A DNA stretch of 64,000 bases from Pseudoduganella albidiflava (lineage in GTDB: Bacteria > Pseudomonadota > Gammaproteobacteria > Burkholderiales > Burkholderiaceae_D), in NCBI RefSeq assembly GCF_004322755.1, contig NZ_CP036401.1:6696001-6760000 (forward strand), written 5' to 3'. This document shows, one piece after another, positions 25,839 to 34,310 of this stretch. The position numbers and the translations under genes are program-made. Below the pieces are notes generated by a model, which saw nothing but the letters and a program-made list of their open reading frames with translations, did not search any database and had not been told where the DNA came from. The first letter of the stretch is position 1. Every line of letters starts with the position of its first letter.

Positions 25839-27668
25839 TCAGCTCCCCGGGCGCTGGCGGAACCACTGCTCCAGCATCATCAGCACCCACACCATGGTGC
25901 CGTGGTATCCGGCGTGTTCACGCAAGTGCGTGCCGGTCAGTTGCTCGATGAAGTCGCCGCGCACGATGCCGCGCGATTTCAGGTCGGTCAAGCTGTCGGA
26001 CGCCAGCTCCTGCAAGGCCTTGTGCTCCTGCAGCCAGACGCCGAACGGCAGTCCGAAGCCATGCTTTTGCTTGGTGATGATTTCCGGTGGAAGGAAGCCT
26101 TTCAGGGCCTCCTTGAAGAACCAGCGCAGCTGGGTGCCGTTCAGCTTTTGCTGCGGTGTCAGGCCGGCGGAAAAGGCGACCATTGCGTCGTTCAGGAACG
26201 GGAACGCCACTTCCACGCCGGCCAGCTCGCAAGCTTTCATGACTTTCGGCAGGTCGTTGTCCGCCAGCGTGATCTTCAGGTCCAGCGCCAGCATCCGGTT
26301 GATCAGGCTTTTCGCCTCGCTGGCGCCGTAGGTTTGCGCCAGGCCGGCCAGCGGCTGGCTGGTGTCGGTGCCGGCCAGGAAGTCGTCGGTGAATACCTGC
26401 CGCGCGCCGTAGCGGCCCAGCAGGTTGTAGGTTTCCAGCCGGGCCGGCATCGCCACCGAGGCTTGTTCGATATAGCTGCGCGCCTTGCGCAGCAGGGTGA
26501 CCCGGTCGCCGCCCGGGAAGTTGAAGATGGCGGGTTCCAGCAGCGCCTTGCGAAACAGCGACGGCACCTGCTCGTAGCGGGCGAACACGTGCTGCTTGGC
26601 GTAGCGTTCGTTGCCGCCGAAGAGTTCATCGCCGCCGTCGCCGCCCAGCATGCGCGTCACGCCATCCTTGCGTGCCATCTGTGCGCAGTAGAAAGCCGGC
26701 ACCGCCGAAGCGTTGCCGAACGGCTGGTCGCAGACGGCGGCCACGCTGGGGATCGCCGCCACCACGTCATCGGGCGTCACATAGTATTCATGGTGTTTCG
26801 TGCCGAAATGGCGCGACGCGATGCGCGCATATTCCATCTCGTCGTAGCCCTGCGCGGCGAAGCCGATCGAATACGTGTCGGCCGGCACGCCCCCGACGTC
26901 GCACAGCATGCCGGCGATGGTCGAACTGTCGGTTCCTCCGGACAGGAATGCCCCCACCTTCGCCCCGGCGGACGCTTCGCGCACGCCGTTCTTCAGCTGC
27001 GCGAGGAAGTCCGCCTTCAAGTCTTCGAAGGAGCGCTTGCCATCTTCGTGGAACGTCATCTTCCAGTACGGACGGGTTTCCACGCGGCCCTGGCGGTAAT
27101 GCAGGTAATGGCCTGGCAGCAGGCGCTGCTGGTCCCGGTACACGGTGCCCGGCGCCGGCACCATGTGGAAGTACACGTAGTTGTAGATACCCTGCGGATC
27201 GATGCCGGCGCGTGCCAGCGGATGGCGGACCAGTGCGTCCGCCGACGAAGCGAACAGCAGCGCCTCGCCAGCCAGCTGCCAGGTCAGTGGATGCACGCCC
27301 AGGCGATCGATCGCCAGGATCGCCTCGCCGGCGTGTTCGTCGAGGATGCACAGCGCGAATGGCCCGCCCAGCAATGCACACAGTTTTTCCGCGCCCAGGT
27401 GGCGTTGCGCGGCCAGCACCGCCGCCGTGCCGCGCACGCTGGCCTGCTCGGCCAGCGCCGCATCGCGCAGCACCGGATGGCCCCACAATGCGATCAGCAA
27501 GCCCTCCTGGCGATGGACATCGCCGGCGCCCGCCACGGCCGCGGCGGAGCGGCTACCCTCGGCCTGGTGCACGGCGCCGCCGTCGAACCGCGCCAGTGGC
27601 ACGGCCATCCTGCCGATCAGCTCACGGTCTTGCGCACCGTGGCCGATCCATCCGCAAATACCGCTCAT
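25839..27668 (-). CDS. Asparagine synthase-like amidotransferase lacking Cys2
   Basis: A 609-residue homologue of asparagine synthase B with an N-terminal Ntn-like domain and a C-terminal ATP-pyrophosphatase domain. It starts MSGICGW instead of MCGI, so the nucleophilic Cys2 of the glutaminase site is replaced by Ser and the nearest Cys is at position 5. The synthetase P-loop SGGTDSSTIAG near residue 245 is intact, followed by MLGGDGGDELFGGNERY. It may use free ammonia or another amine, or act in amide-bond formation like beta-lactam synthetase. It lies between the PLP decarboxylase and the WalW-type deacetylase. Confidence 0.88.
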   Translation of the reverse strand: MSGICGWIGHGAQDRELIGRMAVPLARFDGGAVHQAEGSRSAAAVAGAGDVHRQEGLLIALWGHPVLRDAALAEQASVRGTAAVLAAQRHLGAEKLCALLGGPFALCILDEHAGEAILAIDRLGVHPLTWQLAGEALLFASSADALVRHPLARAGIDPQGIYNYVYFHMVPAPGTVYRDQQRLLPGHYLHYRQGRVETRPYWKMTFHEDGKRSFEDLKADFLAQLKNGVREASAGAKVGAFLSGGTDSSTIAGMLCDVGGVPADTYSIGFAAQGYDEMEYARIASRHFGTKHHEYYVTPDDVVAAIPSVAAVCDQPFGNASAVPAFYCAQMARKDGVTRMLGGDGGDELFGGNERYAKQHVFARYEQVPSLFRKALLEPAIFNFPGGDRVTLLRKARSYIEQASVAMPARLETYNLLGRYGARQVFTDDFLAGTDTSQPLAGLAQTYGASEAKSLINRMLALDLKITLADNDLPKVMKACELAGVEVAFPFLNDAMVAFSAGLTPQQKLNGTQLRWFFKEALKGFLPPEIITKQKHGFGLPFGVWLQEHKALQELASDSLTDLKSRGIVRGDFIEQLTGTHLREHAGYHGTMVWVLMMLEQWFRQRPGS

Positions 27669-27715
27669 CGTGCACCTCTCGCTCGCATCAAATCATGTGG
27701 TTCGGGCCAGCCGTG

Positions 27716-28951
27716 TCAGACCAGGATTTCCGGTGCGGCTGGATGGCTGAGGAAGCCGGCCGGGCTGGCCGACACGCCGTAGGCGCCCGACTGCAGTACC
27801 GCGACCAGGTCGCCAGGCTGTGCCCGTGCAAGGTCCATTCCGTCGGCAAGCACGTCCAGCGGTGTGCACAGCGGTCCGACGACCGACGCCTTTTCGCGCT
27901 CGCCGCCATGCACGCGGTTGCCGATGACGACAGGGTAGTTCTTGCGGATCACCTGGCCAAAGTTGCCGGACGCGGACAGGTGATGATGCAGGCCGCCATC
28001 CGTCACCAGGTAGACGCTGCCCCGCGATTCCTTGCGGTCGACGATGCGGCACACATACACGCCAGCTTCGCCGACCAGGTAGCGACCCAGCTCGATGACG
28101 ACCTGGGCGCCGCGCAACTGCGGACGCACTTCGTCCATGACCGCATGCAGGTTACTGCCGACGGCCGCCAGGTCGAGCCGATCCTCGCCCGGGAAGTACG
28201 GGATGCCGAAGCCGCCGCCGATATTCAGGATGCGCGGCGCGCGCGGCGCATCCTGCGCCAGCCGCAGCGCCAGTGCGAAGGTTTTTTCATGCGCTTCGTG
28301 GAGCGCCGCGGCCTTCAGGTTCTGCGAGCCGGAGAAGATGTGAAAACCATGGAAATCCAGGCCCAGTTCACCGATGCGCCGCAGCAGCGCAGGCACGCGC
28401 TCGGCATCGACGCCGAACTGTTTCGGCCCGCCGCCCATCTTCATGCCGGAGGATTTCAGTTCGAAGTCGGGATTGACGCGCACGTTGACGCGCGGCGTGA
28501 TGCCGAGATGGTCGCCGATGCGTGCCGCACGTTCGGTTTCGCCCTCGGACTCCAGGTTCAGCACGATGCCGGCGGCAATCGCACATGACAGGTCCAGGTC
28601 GCTCTTGCCCGGGCCGGCAAAGCTGATATGCACGGGATTCATCGGGGTATCGAGCGCTACCCGCAACTCGCCGCCGGAAGCCACGTCGATGCCGTCCACC
28701 AGGGCAGCCATGTGCTGCACCACCGCCGGCATCGGATTGGCTTTCATCGCATAGTGCAGGTGCACGTCGGCCGGCAGGTGGCGGCGCAGCTCGGCCACGC
28801 GCGCCGTCAGCGCGCCCCTGTCATACGCGTAGAACGGCGTCTGGCCGACCCGCTGTGCCAGCCGGGTCAGCGGCATGCCGCCGATGTGCAGGCAGTCGTC
28901 GACGACGGGAAACTGCAGCAGCGGCGCGTGCTGGGGACGGGGCGCGCTCAT
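27716..28951 (-). CDS. PLP-dependent decarboxylase, exosortase A system-associated
   Basis: A 411-residue fold-type III PLP enzyme related to diaminopimelate and ornithine decarboxylases. The PLP lysine is Lys70 in LHYAMKANP; further residues are HISFAGPGKSD, LNIGGGFGIPY, the ELGRYLVGEAGVYV loop and the C-terminal GAYGVSASPAGFLSHP. It matches the TIGR03099-like family found with XrtA. It should decarboxylate an amino acid or D-amino acid; the substrate is not known. The start overlaps the acyl-CoA ligase stop as ATGA, so both are coupled. Confidence 0.92.
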   Translation of the reverse strand: MSAPRPQHAPLLQFPVVDDCLHIGGMPLTRLAQRVGQTPFYAYDRGALTARVAELRRHLPADVHLHYAMKANPMPAVVQHMAALVDGIDVASGGELRVALDTPMNPVHISFAGPGKSDLDLSCAIAAGIVLNLESEGETERAARIGDHLGITPRVNVRVNPDFELKSSGMKMGGGPKQFGVDAERVPALLRRIGELGLDFHGFHIFSGSQNLKAAALHEAHEKTFALALRLAQDAPRAPRILNIGGGFGIPYFPGEDRLDLAAVGSNLHAVMDEVRPQLRGAQVVIELGRYLVGEAGVYVCRIVDRKESRGSVYLVTDGGLHHHLSASGNFGQVIRKNYPVVIGNRVHGGEREKASVVGPLCTPLDVLADGMDLARAQPGDLVAVLQSGAYGVSASPAGFLSHPAAPEILV

Positions 28952-30540
28952 TGCTGCTGCTCCAGGAAGACGTTCTCATATTGCAGCGACAGCAGCTTGC
29001 GGTCGATCTTGCCGTTCGGGTTGCGCGGCAGGGCGCCATCGGCGATCACCACTTTCTGCGGTAGCATGTAGGCCGGCAGGCAAGGCTTGCAGGCGGCCAG
29101 CAGGTCATTCGCCGTCAGGGCCGCGCCCTCGCGCGGCAAGACGATGACGACGATCGCCTGGCCCAGCACCGGATGCCTGGCGCCGATGGCGGCCGCCTCG
29201 GCCACGTGCTCGCGCGCATACACCACTTCCTCGACCTCGGTCGGGCTGACGCGGTAGCCGGAAGTCTTGATCATCTCGTCGTTGCGGCTGATGAAGTAAA
29301 GGAAGCCGTCCTCGTCGCGGCGCACCGTGTCGCCGGACCATACGGCCAATTCCACCAGCGGCAGGCCGTAATGGCGCGGCGCCACCGGCTTGAAGCGCTC
29401 GGCGGTCTTGGCGGGATCGTTCCAGTAGCCGAGCGATACCAGCGCGCCACGATGGACCAGTTCACCCGGCTCGTGCGGCGCGCACTCGGTGCCATCCGGC
29501 CGCAGCACCACCACCTCGGCATTCGGGATCGCCTTGCCCATCGAATCGGGGCGGCGCTCCAGTTCTTCCGGCGGCAGGTACGTCGAGCGGAACGCTTCGG
29601 TCAGACCATACATCAGGAACGGCCGCGCGTTCGGCAACGCACGGCGCAGCGCGTCGAGCGTGGGTCGCTGCATGGCGCCGCCGGAATTGGTCAGGTAGCG
29701 CAGCGTGCAATCGGCAGGCCACGCCAGCGGCGCCAGCTGGATCCACAGCGGCGGCACGGCGGCCAGCCCGGTAATGCGCTCGGCAACGACGGCATTGAGC
29801 ACGTCGCGCGGCAGCAGGTGGTTGATCAGCACGGCCGTGGCACCCACATGGAATGCCGTGGTCAACTGCGACAGGCCATAGTCGAACGACAGTGGCAGCA
29901 CGGCCAGGATGCGGTCTTGCGGAGTATTGTCCAGGTAACTGGCCACGCTCTGCGCGCCGGCCACCATGTTCCGGTGCGACAGCACCACGCCTTTCGGCTT
30001 GCCGGTACTGCCGGACGTGTAGAGGATCGCGGCCATGTCGCCATCGATCACGCGATGCGGTGTGCGCGTTTCACCGAGACCGCGCGCGATGACGGCATCC
30101 CACGACAGGACTTCGACGTTTTGCACCGCGGGCAGCGAGTCGCCCCCGCCCACCGCCACCACCAGGCGCAGATCGCGGCAAGCCGGCAGTACTTCCGACA
30201 GGAGCTTCAGGCGGTCGATCGTCGTGACCAGCACGCGGACATTGCAGTCGGCCAGGATATAAGCGACCTGCTCCGGCTTCAGCAGCGGATTGACCGGCAC
30301 GAATACGCCACCGGCCGCCGCCGCACCGAACATGGCGCCGACGTTTTCAACATTCTTCTCCATGTAGACCGCCACGCGTTCGCCCCGCTCGAGGCCGGAC
30401 ACCAGCAGGGCGGCAGCGGTGCGCTGGACCAGGTCGGCGAGCCCTGCGTAATCCAGGCGGCGGCCACCGTGCACAAGGGCTTCGGCGCCAGGAGTCCGGC
30501 GGGCCGAGCGGAAAATGAAGTCGTGGATCAGGTCGCTCAT
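28948..30540 (-). CDS. Acyl-CoA ligase (AMP-forming), exosortase A system-associated
   Basis: A 530-residue ANL superfamily enzyme. The adenylation motif AILYTSGSTGKPKGVVLSH and the later YGLTEAFRSTYLPP are clear, with WSGDTVRRDEDGFLYFISR and the C-terminal lysine region PRNPNGKIDRKLL. It should activate a carboxylic acid to an acyl-AMP and transfer it to CoA or the carrier protein at 33179. It opens the 30540-to-19838 operon, divergent to the aminotransferase at 30781. An AGGA ribosome site precedes the ATG at 30540. It matches the TIGR03098-like family. Confidence 0.92.
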   Translation of the reverse strand: MSDLIHDFIFRSARRTPGAEALVHGGRRLDYAGLADLVQRTAAALLVSGLERGERVAVYMEKNVENVGAMFGAAAAGGVFVPVNPLLKPEQVAYILADCNVRVLVTTIDRLKLLSEVLPACRDLRLVVAVGGGDSLPAVQNVEVLSWDAVIARGLGETRTPHRVIDGDMAAILYTSGSTGKPKGVVLSHRNMVAGAQSVASYLDNTPQDRILAVLPLSFDYGLSQLTTAFHVGATAVLINHLLPRDVLNAVVAERITGLAAVPPLWIQLAPLAWPADCTLRYLTNSGGAMQRPTLDALRRALPNARPFLMYGLTEAFRSTYLPPEELERRPDSMGKAIPNAEVVVLRPDGTECAPHEPGELVHRGALVSLGYWNDPAKTAERFKPVAPRHYGLPLVELAVWSGDTVRRDEDGFLYFISRNDEMIKTSGYRVSPTEVEEVVYAREHVAEAAAIGARHPVLGQAIVVIVLPREGAALTANDLLAACKPCLPAYMLPQKVVIADGALPRNPNGKIDRKLLSLQYENVFLEQQQ

Positions 30541-30780
30541 GTCATGTCCTGCAAAGGGCTGGTCCGCAAATGTAACTGATTTGTAACCACACGGAAACCT
30601 AGGCGGGAATATTAACATTTTACAATCTATTCCTACCTGTTTTTTGGCAAGGTTTGGCGGAAAAATAGCTCTTCCATTGTTCCGAAAACAACAATTAACG
30701 TGAATTTTTGGCAATCTTTTGATGTATGATGTGAAACGCCGTTAGTTTTATCCTGGAAATTGGCTGCAACCGAGACGACC

Positions 30781-32058
30781 ATGGGAAAGATCAGCATTTC
30801 AGATGTGAAGCCGGCAGATGTCAGGCCCGCAGCAGTGCAGTCTCCGCCACTCGTCCCAGCCGACTATCCGCGCTCTCGCCTGCCGGTCGCGCCCGCGTTG
30901 TCGCTGGCATCGTTCCTGCGCATGGGCGGCCCTGCGGCGCCGTCGATTCTCGATGCCGGCGAGGTCCGTTTCGTGACCAGTGGCCGCGTGGCCATCGCCC
31001 TGGCGCTGAAACAGATGGGCGTGGGTCCGGGCGACGCGGTGCTTGTGCCGTCCTATCACTGCGCATCGATGATCGAACCCGTCATCTGGGCCGGTGCCAC
31101 GCCGCTGTTCTACCGTATCCGTCCCGACACCACCGTCGACCTGGACGACCTGGCCGCCAAGGCTTCCGGCACCGGTAACCTCAAGGCGCTCATGGCAACC
31201 AACTATTACGGCTTCCACCAACCCCTACCCGCACTACGCGCCTTTTGCGACGAGCGCGGCATCCAGTTGCTGGAAGACTGTGCCCACTCGTTCCTGGGCC
31301 AGCATGCCGGCCGTCCACTGGGCTCATGGGGTGATTATGCGATCGCCAGCAGCATGAAGTTCTTCCCCGTGTACGAAGGCGGCTGCCTGGTATCGGCGCG
31401 CCACCGGCTCGACGGCGTGGCCTTGCAGTCCGCCGGCGCCGGCTTCGAGGCGAAAGTGCTGCTGAACTCGATCGAAAATGGTTTTGCGTATGGCCGCCTG
31501 CCGCTGCTGCGCGCATTGATGAAGCTGCCGATGGCCGCCAAGAACGCGCTGTGGGGCTTGATCAAGGCACGCCGCCATGGCCAGGGGCCGGCGCTGGCCC
31601 CGGGATCGTCCGACGGCGGCTTCGGTTTCGATCCGGCCTGGCTGACCAAGCGTTCGTCGCTGTATTCGCGGTCGATGCTGCGGCTCGTGTCGCGCCGCCG
31701 GATGGGTGAGCTACGCCGCCGCAATTACCGGCGCCTGTACGACGCGCTGTCGGCACTGCCGGGCTGCCGCCCGTTGTTCGCTACCCTGCCGGATGGTGTC
31801 TACCCGTGGGTGTTCCCGCTGCTGTGCGACGAACCCGAGGCCCTGTTTCGCCAGCTGAAGGGCGGCGGCGTGCCGGTGATCCGCTTCGGCGAATACCTGT
31901 GGCCAGGCGTGGACGCGAGCGTGTGTGAAAACAGCGTGGACCTGTCGCGTCGCGTGCTGCAATTTCCCTGCCACCAGGAATTGCGCGATGACGAAATCGA
32001 ATGGATGATCGGCCAGGTGCGCAGCGCGGTCAAAGGTGAACAAGGAGGCCCGCAATGA
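30781..32058 (+). CDS. DegT/DnrJ/EryC1-type PLP aminotransferase
   Basis: A 425-residue aminotransferase of the sugar-aminotransferase fold. It shows TSGRVAIALAL, VLVPSYHCASMIEPV, LLEDCAHSFLG with the PLP-binding Asp166 and ASSMKFFPVYEGG with PLP Lys193. Substrates of the DegT family are keto-sugars, but this branch is more distant and could act on another aldehyde or ketone. It starts the plus-strand operon with GNAT, ACP, hydrolases and a glycosyltransferase. The ATG at 30781 is preferred over the TTG at 30760. Confidence 0.85.
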   Translation: MGKISISDVKPADVRPAAVQSPPLVPADYPRSRLPVAPALSLASFLRMGGPAAPSILDAGEVRFVTSGRVAIALALKQMGVGPGDAVLVPSYHCASMIEPVIWAGATPLFYRIRPDTTVDLDDLAAKASGTGNLKALMATNYYGFHQPLPALRAFCDERGIQLLEDCAHSFLGQHAGRPLGSWGDYAIASSMKFFPVYEGGCLVSARHRLDGVALQSAGAGFEAKVLLNSIENGFAYGRLPLLRALMKLPMAAKNALWGLIKARRHGQGPALAPGSSDGGFGFDPAWLTKRSSLYSRSMLRLVSRRRMGELRRRNYRRLYDALSALPGCRPLFATLPDGVYPWVFPLLCDEPEALFRQLKGGGVPVIRFGEYLWPGVDASVCENSVDLSRRVLQFPCHQELRDDEIEWMIGQVRSAVKGEQGGPQ

Positions 32059-33176
32059 CCGCAATGACATGGCAGCTGTATCCGGCAAGCGCGTTTGCCG
32101 ACCATGCCCGGGCGTGGCAGCGGCTGAATGCTGCCACCAGCAGAACGCCATTGCTCGAACCCGAGTTCGTGCAGCCGCTGCTGGCGGAATTCGGCGATCC
32201 GCGCTGCCAGCTCGCGGTATGCGAACTGGCTGGCGAAACGGTCGCGATGGGCATACTCCAGCCGCGCGGCCGCGGCGTGTGGGAAGCGCTGCAGCCATCG
32301 CAGGCGCCGATCGGCCTGTGGCTGCACCATGGCGCCATCGAGCTCGAGCGATTGCTGCCATCGTTGACGCGCAAGCTTCCCGGCTTCGCGCTGATGGTCG
32401 GCCTGAAGCAGCGCGATCCGCAACTGGAAACGCGCCCGGCCGACAGCGCCGTCACCGGCACGCTCGATTACATCCGCACCGCCCACGTGCCGATCGCCGG
32501 CACCTTCGAGGAATACTGGAATGCGCGCGGCAAGAACTTGCGGAACAACCTGAAAAAGCAGCGCTCGCGGCTGCAGAAGGATGGCGTCGTCACGCGCATG
32601 CAGATCGACCGGTTGCCCGAACAGATGGCCGCCGCCGTGGCCGACTACGGCCGGCTGGAAAGCGCCGGCTGGAAGGCGCAGCTGGGTACCGCGATCCATC
32701 CGGACAATGACCAGGGCCGCTTCTACACCAGCATGCTCGAAGGGTTCGCACGCCGCGGCCAGGCCGCGGTGTACCGCTACTGGTTCGAAGCCCCCGGGCT
32801 GGCGCCACAGCTGGTGGCGATGGACCTGTGCATCGAAGGCGACGGCGCCTTGATCGTGCTGAAAACAACCTACGACGAATCGGTGCCGGCCAGCCTGTCG
32901 CCAACGTTGTTGATGAGGGAGGAATGCTGCCAGCGGCTGTTTGACGAAAAGCAGTACGCGCGGCTGGAGTTCTACGGCAAAGTGATGGAATGGCATACGC
33001 GCTGGACCGACGAAATCCGGACCATGTACCATGTCAACCATTACCGCTGGCCGGTACTTCGCCAGCTGCATGCCGCCGCCGGTGATCGTAACGCCATGGT
33101 ACAGAGGTTGCGCGGCAAATCCGCTCCCGGCCCTGCGCCAGTCGCCACGCGGCAGCAAACCTCAACCACGGAGTAA
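32055..33176 (+). CDS. GNAT/FemAB-like acyltransferase
   Basis: A 373-residue protein of the Acetyltransf_6/FemAB-like group, with RGKNLRNNLKKQRSRL (about 155-170), RLESAGWKAQLGTAI and LIVLKTTYDES near 275, and FYGKVMEWHTRW. These segments match enzymes thought to transfer acyl or aminoacyl groups in polysaccharide assembly. It overlaps the aminotransferase stop (ATGA) and is followed by the acyl carrier protein gene after 2 bases, so its donor may be ACP-linked. This differs from the FemAB-like protein at 4624. Confidence 0.8.
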   Translation: MTAMTWQLYPASAFADHARAWQRLNAATSRTPLLEPEFVQPLLAEFGDPRCQLAVCELAGETVAMGILQPRGRGVWEALQPSQAPIGLWLHHGAIELERLLPSLTRKLPGFALMVGLKQRDPQLETRPADSAVTGTLDYIRTAHVPIAGTFEEYWNARGKNLRNNLKKQRSRLQKDGVVTRMQIDRLPEQMAAAVADYGRLESAGWKAQLGTAIHPDNDQGRFYTSMLEGFARRGQAAVYRYWFEAPGLAPQLVAMDLCIEGDGALIVLKTTYDESVPASLSPTLLMREECCQRLFDEKQYARLEFYGKVMEWHTRWTDEIRTMYHVNHYRWPVLRQLHAAAGDRNAMVQRLRGKSAPGPAPVATRQQTSTTE

Positions 33177-33178
33177 AC

Positions 33179-33427
33179 ATGTATCTCGACGAAGTAAAGC
33201 AGATTGTCATCGACGTTCTCGCGCTGGGCCCGGCGGGCCGCTCGCTGGACGAGCATTCCGCCCTGCTGGGCAGCATCCCGGAACTGGATTCGATGGCGGT
33301 CGTCCAGCTGATCGGCGCATTGGAAGAACAGTTCGGCTTCAGTGTCGACGATGACGAGATCAGCGCGGAAACCTTCGCCACGCTGGGCAGCCTGGCCGCC
33401 TTCGTGAAGCACAAGCTCACGGCCTGA
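33179..33427 (+). CDS. Acyl carrier protein
   Basis: An 82-residue carrier protein. ELDSMAVVQLIGALEEQFGF holds the 4'-phosphopantetheine serine, Ser38, in the DSM motif. It would carry an acyl group, activated by the ligase at 28948 or a fatty acid. It lies between the GNAT-like enzyme and the two hydrolases, and is a natural candidate to feed the FeeM-like synthases, which take acyl-ACP. A dedicated ACP is typical of XrtA loci. Confidence 0.92.
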   Translation: MYLDEVKQIVIDVLALGPAGRSLDEHSALLGSIPELDSMAVVQLIGALEEQFGFSVDDDEISAETFATLGSLAAFVKHKLTA

Positions 33428-33428
33428 C

Positions 33429-34310
33429 ATGAACGCCATCGCCGCCGCGCCACCGGCGCAGCCATTCTTCCTGGGCTCCGGCGCGGCGGCGCGTTTCTGC
33501 CTGTACCATGCACCCGCCACGGCATGCCGCGGCGCATGGCTTTACCTCCACCCGTTTGCCGAGGAAATGAACAAGTCGCGCCGCATGGCCGCGCTGCAGG
33601 CGCGCGCACTGGCGCGCCGCGGATACGCGGTGCTGCAGATGGACTTGTACGGTTGCGGCGACAGCGCCGGCGATTTCGGCGATGCACGCTGGGACATCTG
33701 GCACCAGGATGCGGCGCGCGGCATGGCCTGGCTCGAACAGCAAAGCAGCTGCGTTGCCGGGCTGTGGGGCTTGCGCCTCGGCGCCCTGCTGGCCCTGGAC
33801 GTGGCCCAGGCACATGCCCCGTCCGCCCTGCTGCTGTGGCAACCGGTGACCAACGGCAGCCAGTTCCTCACGCAATTCCTGCGCCTGAAAGTGGCGAGCC
33901 AGATGCTGGCGGATGGCAAGGATGGCAAGGATGGTAAGGATGGCAAGGATAGTAATAGCGGCGGCGGTGGCACCGCCGCGCTGAAGCAGAGTCTCGCGGC
34001 AGGCCAGCCGCTGGAAATCGCCGGATACCTGCTCGATCCCGCCCTCGCGCTGGCGATCGAAGCGCGCACCGCCGAGGGTTTCGCGCCGCCGGCCTGTCCG
34101 GTGCACTGGTTTGAAATGGCGGCCGAAAGCGGCCGCCCGCTGTCCCCTGTTGCCGCGCGCGCCGCGGCGGCGCTGGCTGCCGGCGGCGCGATCATGTCGA
34201 CGCGCGTCGTCGCCGGCCCGCAATTCTGGGCCACGCAGGAGATCGAGGAGTGCCCCGCACTGCTGGATGCCACCCTCCAATCGCTGTCCGAGCCGTGCCA
34301 TGCAGCCTGA
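33429..34310 (+). CDS. Exosortase A system-associated hydrolase 2
   Basis: A 293-residue alpha/beta-hydrolase-like protein (TIGR03101-like). The N-terminal part has the oxyanion strand WLYLHPFAEEMNKSRRM and VLQMDLYGCGDSAGDFGD; the nucleophile-elbow region reads LWGLRLGALLAL, which lacks the serine of GXSXG, so it may not be a classic esterase. A run of DGK repeats at residues 162-173 is coded by four 9-base units. It begins one base after the ACP stop and overlaps hydrolase 1 by 11 bases. It probably acts on an acyl thioester or polymer ester. Confidence 0.88.
   Translation: MNAIAAAPPAQPFFLGSGAAARFCLYHAPATACRGAWLYLHPFAEEMNKSRRMAALQARALARRGYAVLQMDLYGCGDSAGDFGDARWDIWHQDAARGMAWLEQQSSCVAGLWGLRLGALLALDVAQAHAPSALLLWQPVTNGSQFLTQFLRLKVASQMLADGKDGKDGKDGKDSNSGGGGTAALKQSLAAGQPLEIAGYLLDPALALAIEARTAEGFAPPACPVHWFEMAAESGRPLSPVAARAAAALAAGGAIMSTRVVAGPQFWATQEIEECPALLDATLQSLSEPCHAA
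33912..33947 (+). repeat. 9-bp tandem repeat inside hydrolase 2 (DGK x4)
   Basis: GATGGCAAG repeated four times (one unit with a T for C), in frame and coding Asp-Gly-Lys four times. It is followed by GATAGTAAT (Asp-Ser-Asn). The insert falls in a surface loop between strands, so unit number could vary without breaking the frame. Confidence 0.9.

Noticed and set aside
30645..30658. TTGGCAAGGTTTGGC as a sigma-54 promoter between the acyl-CoA ligase and aminotransferase genes
   Set aside because: GG and GC are 9 rather than 10 bases apart, and sigma-54 is strict about this spacing.
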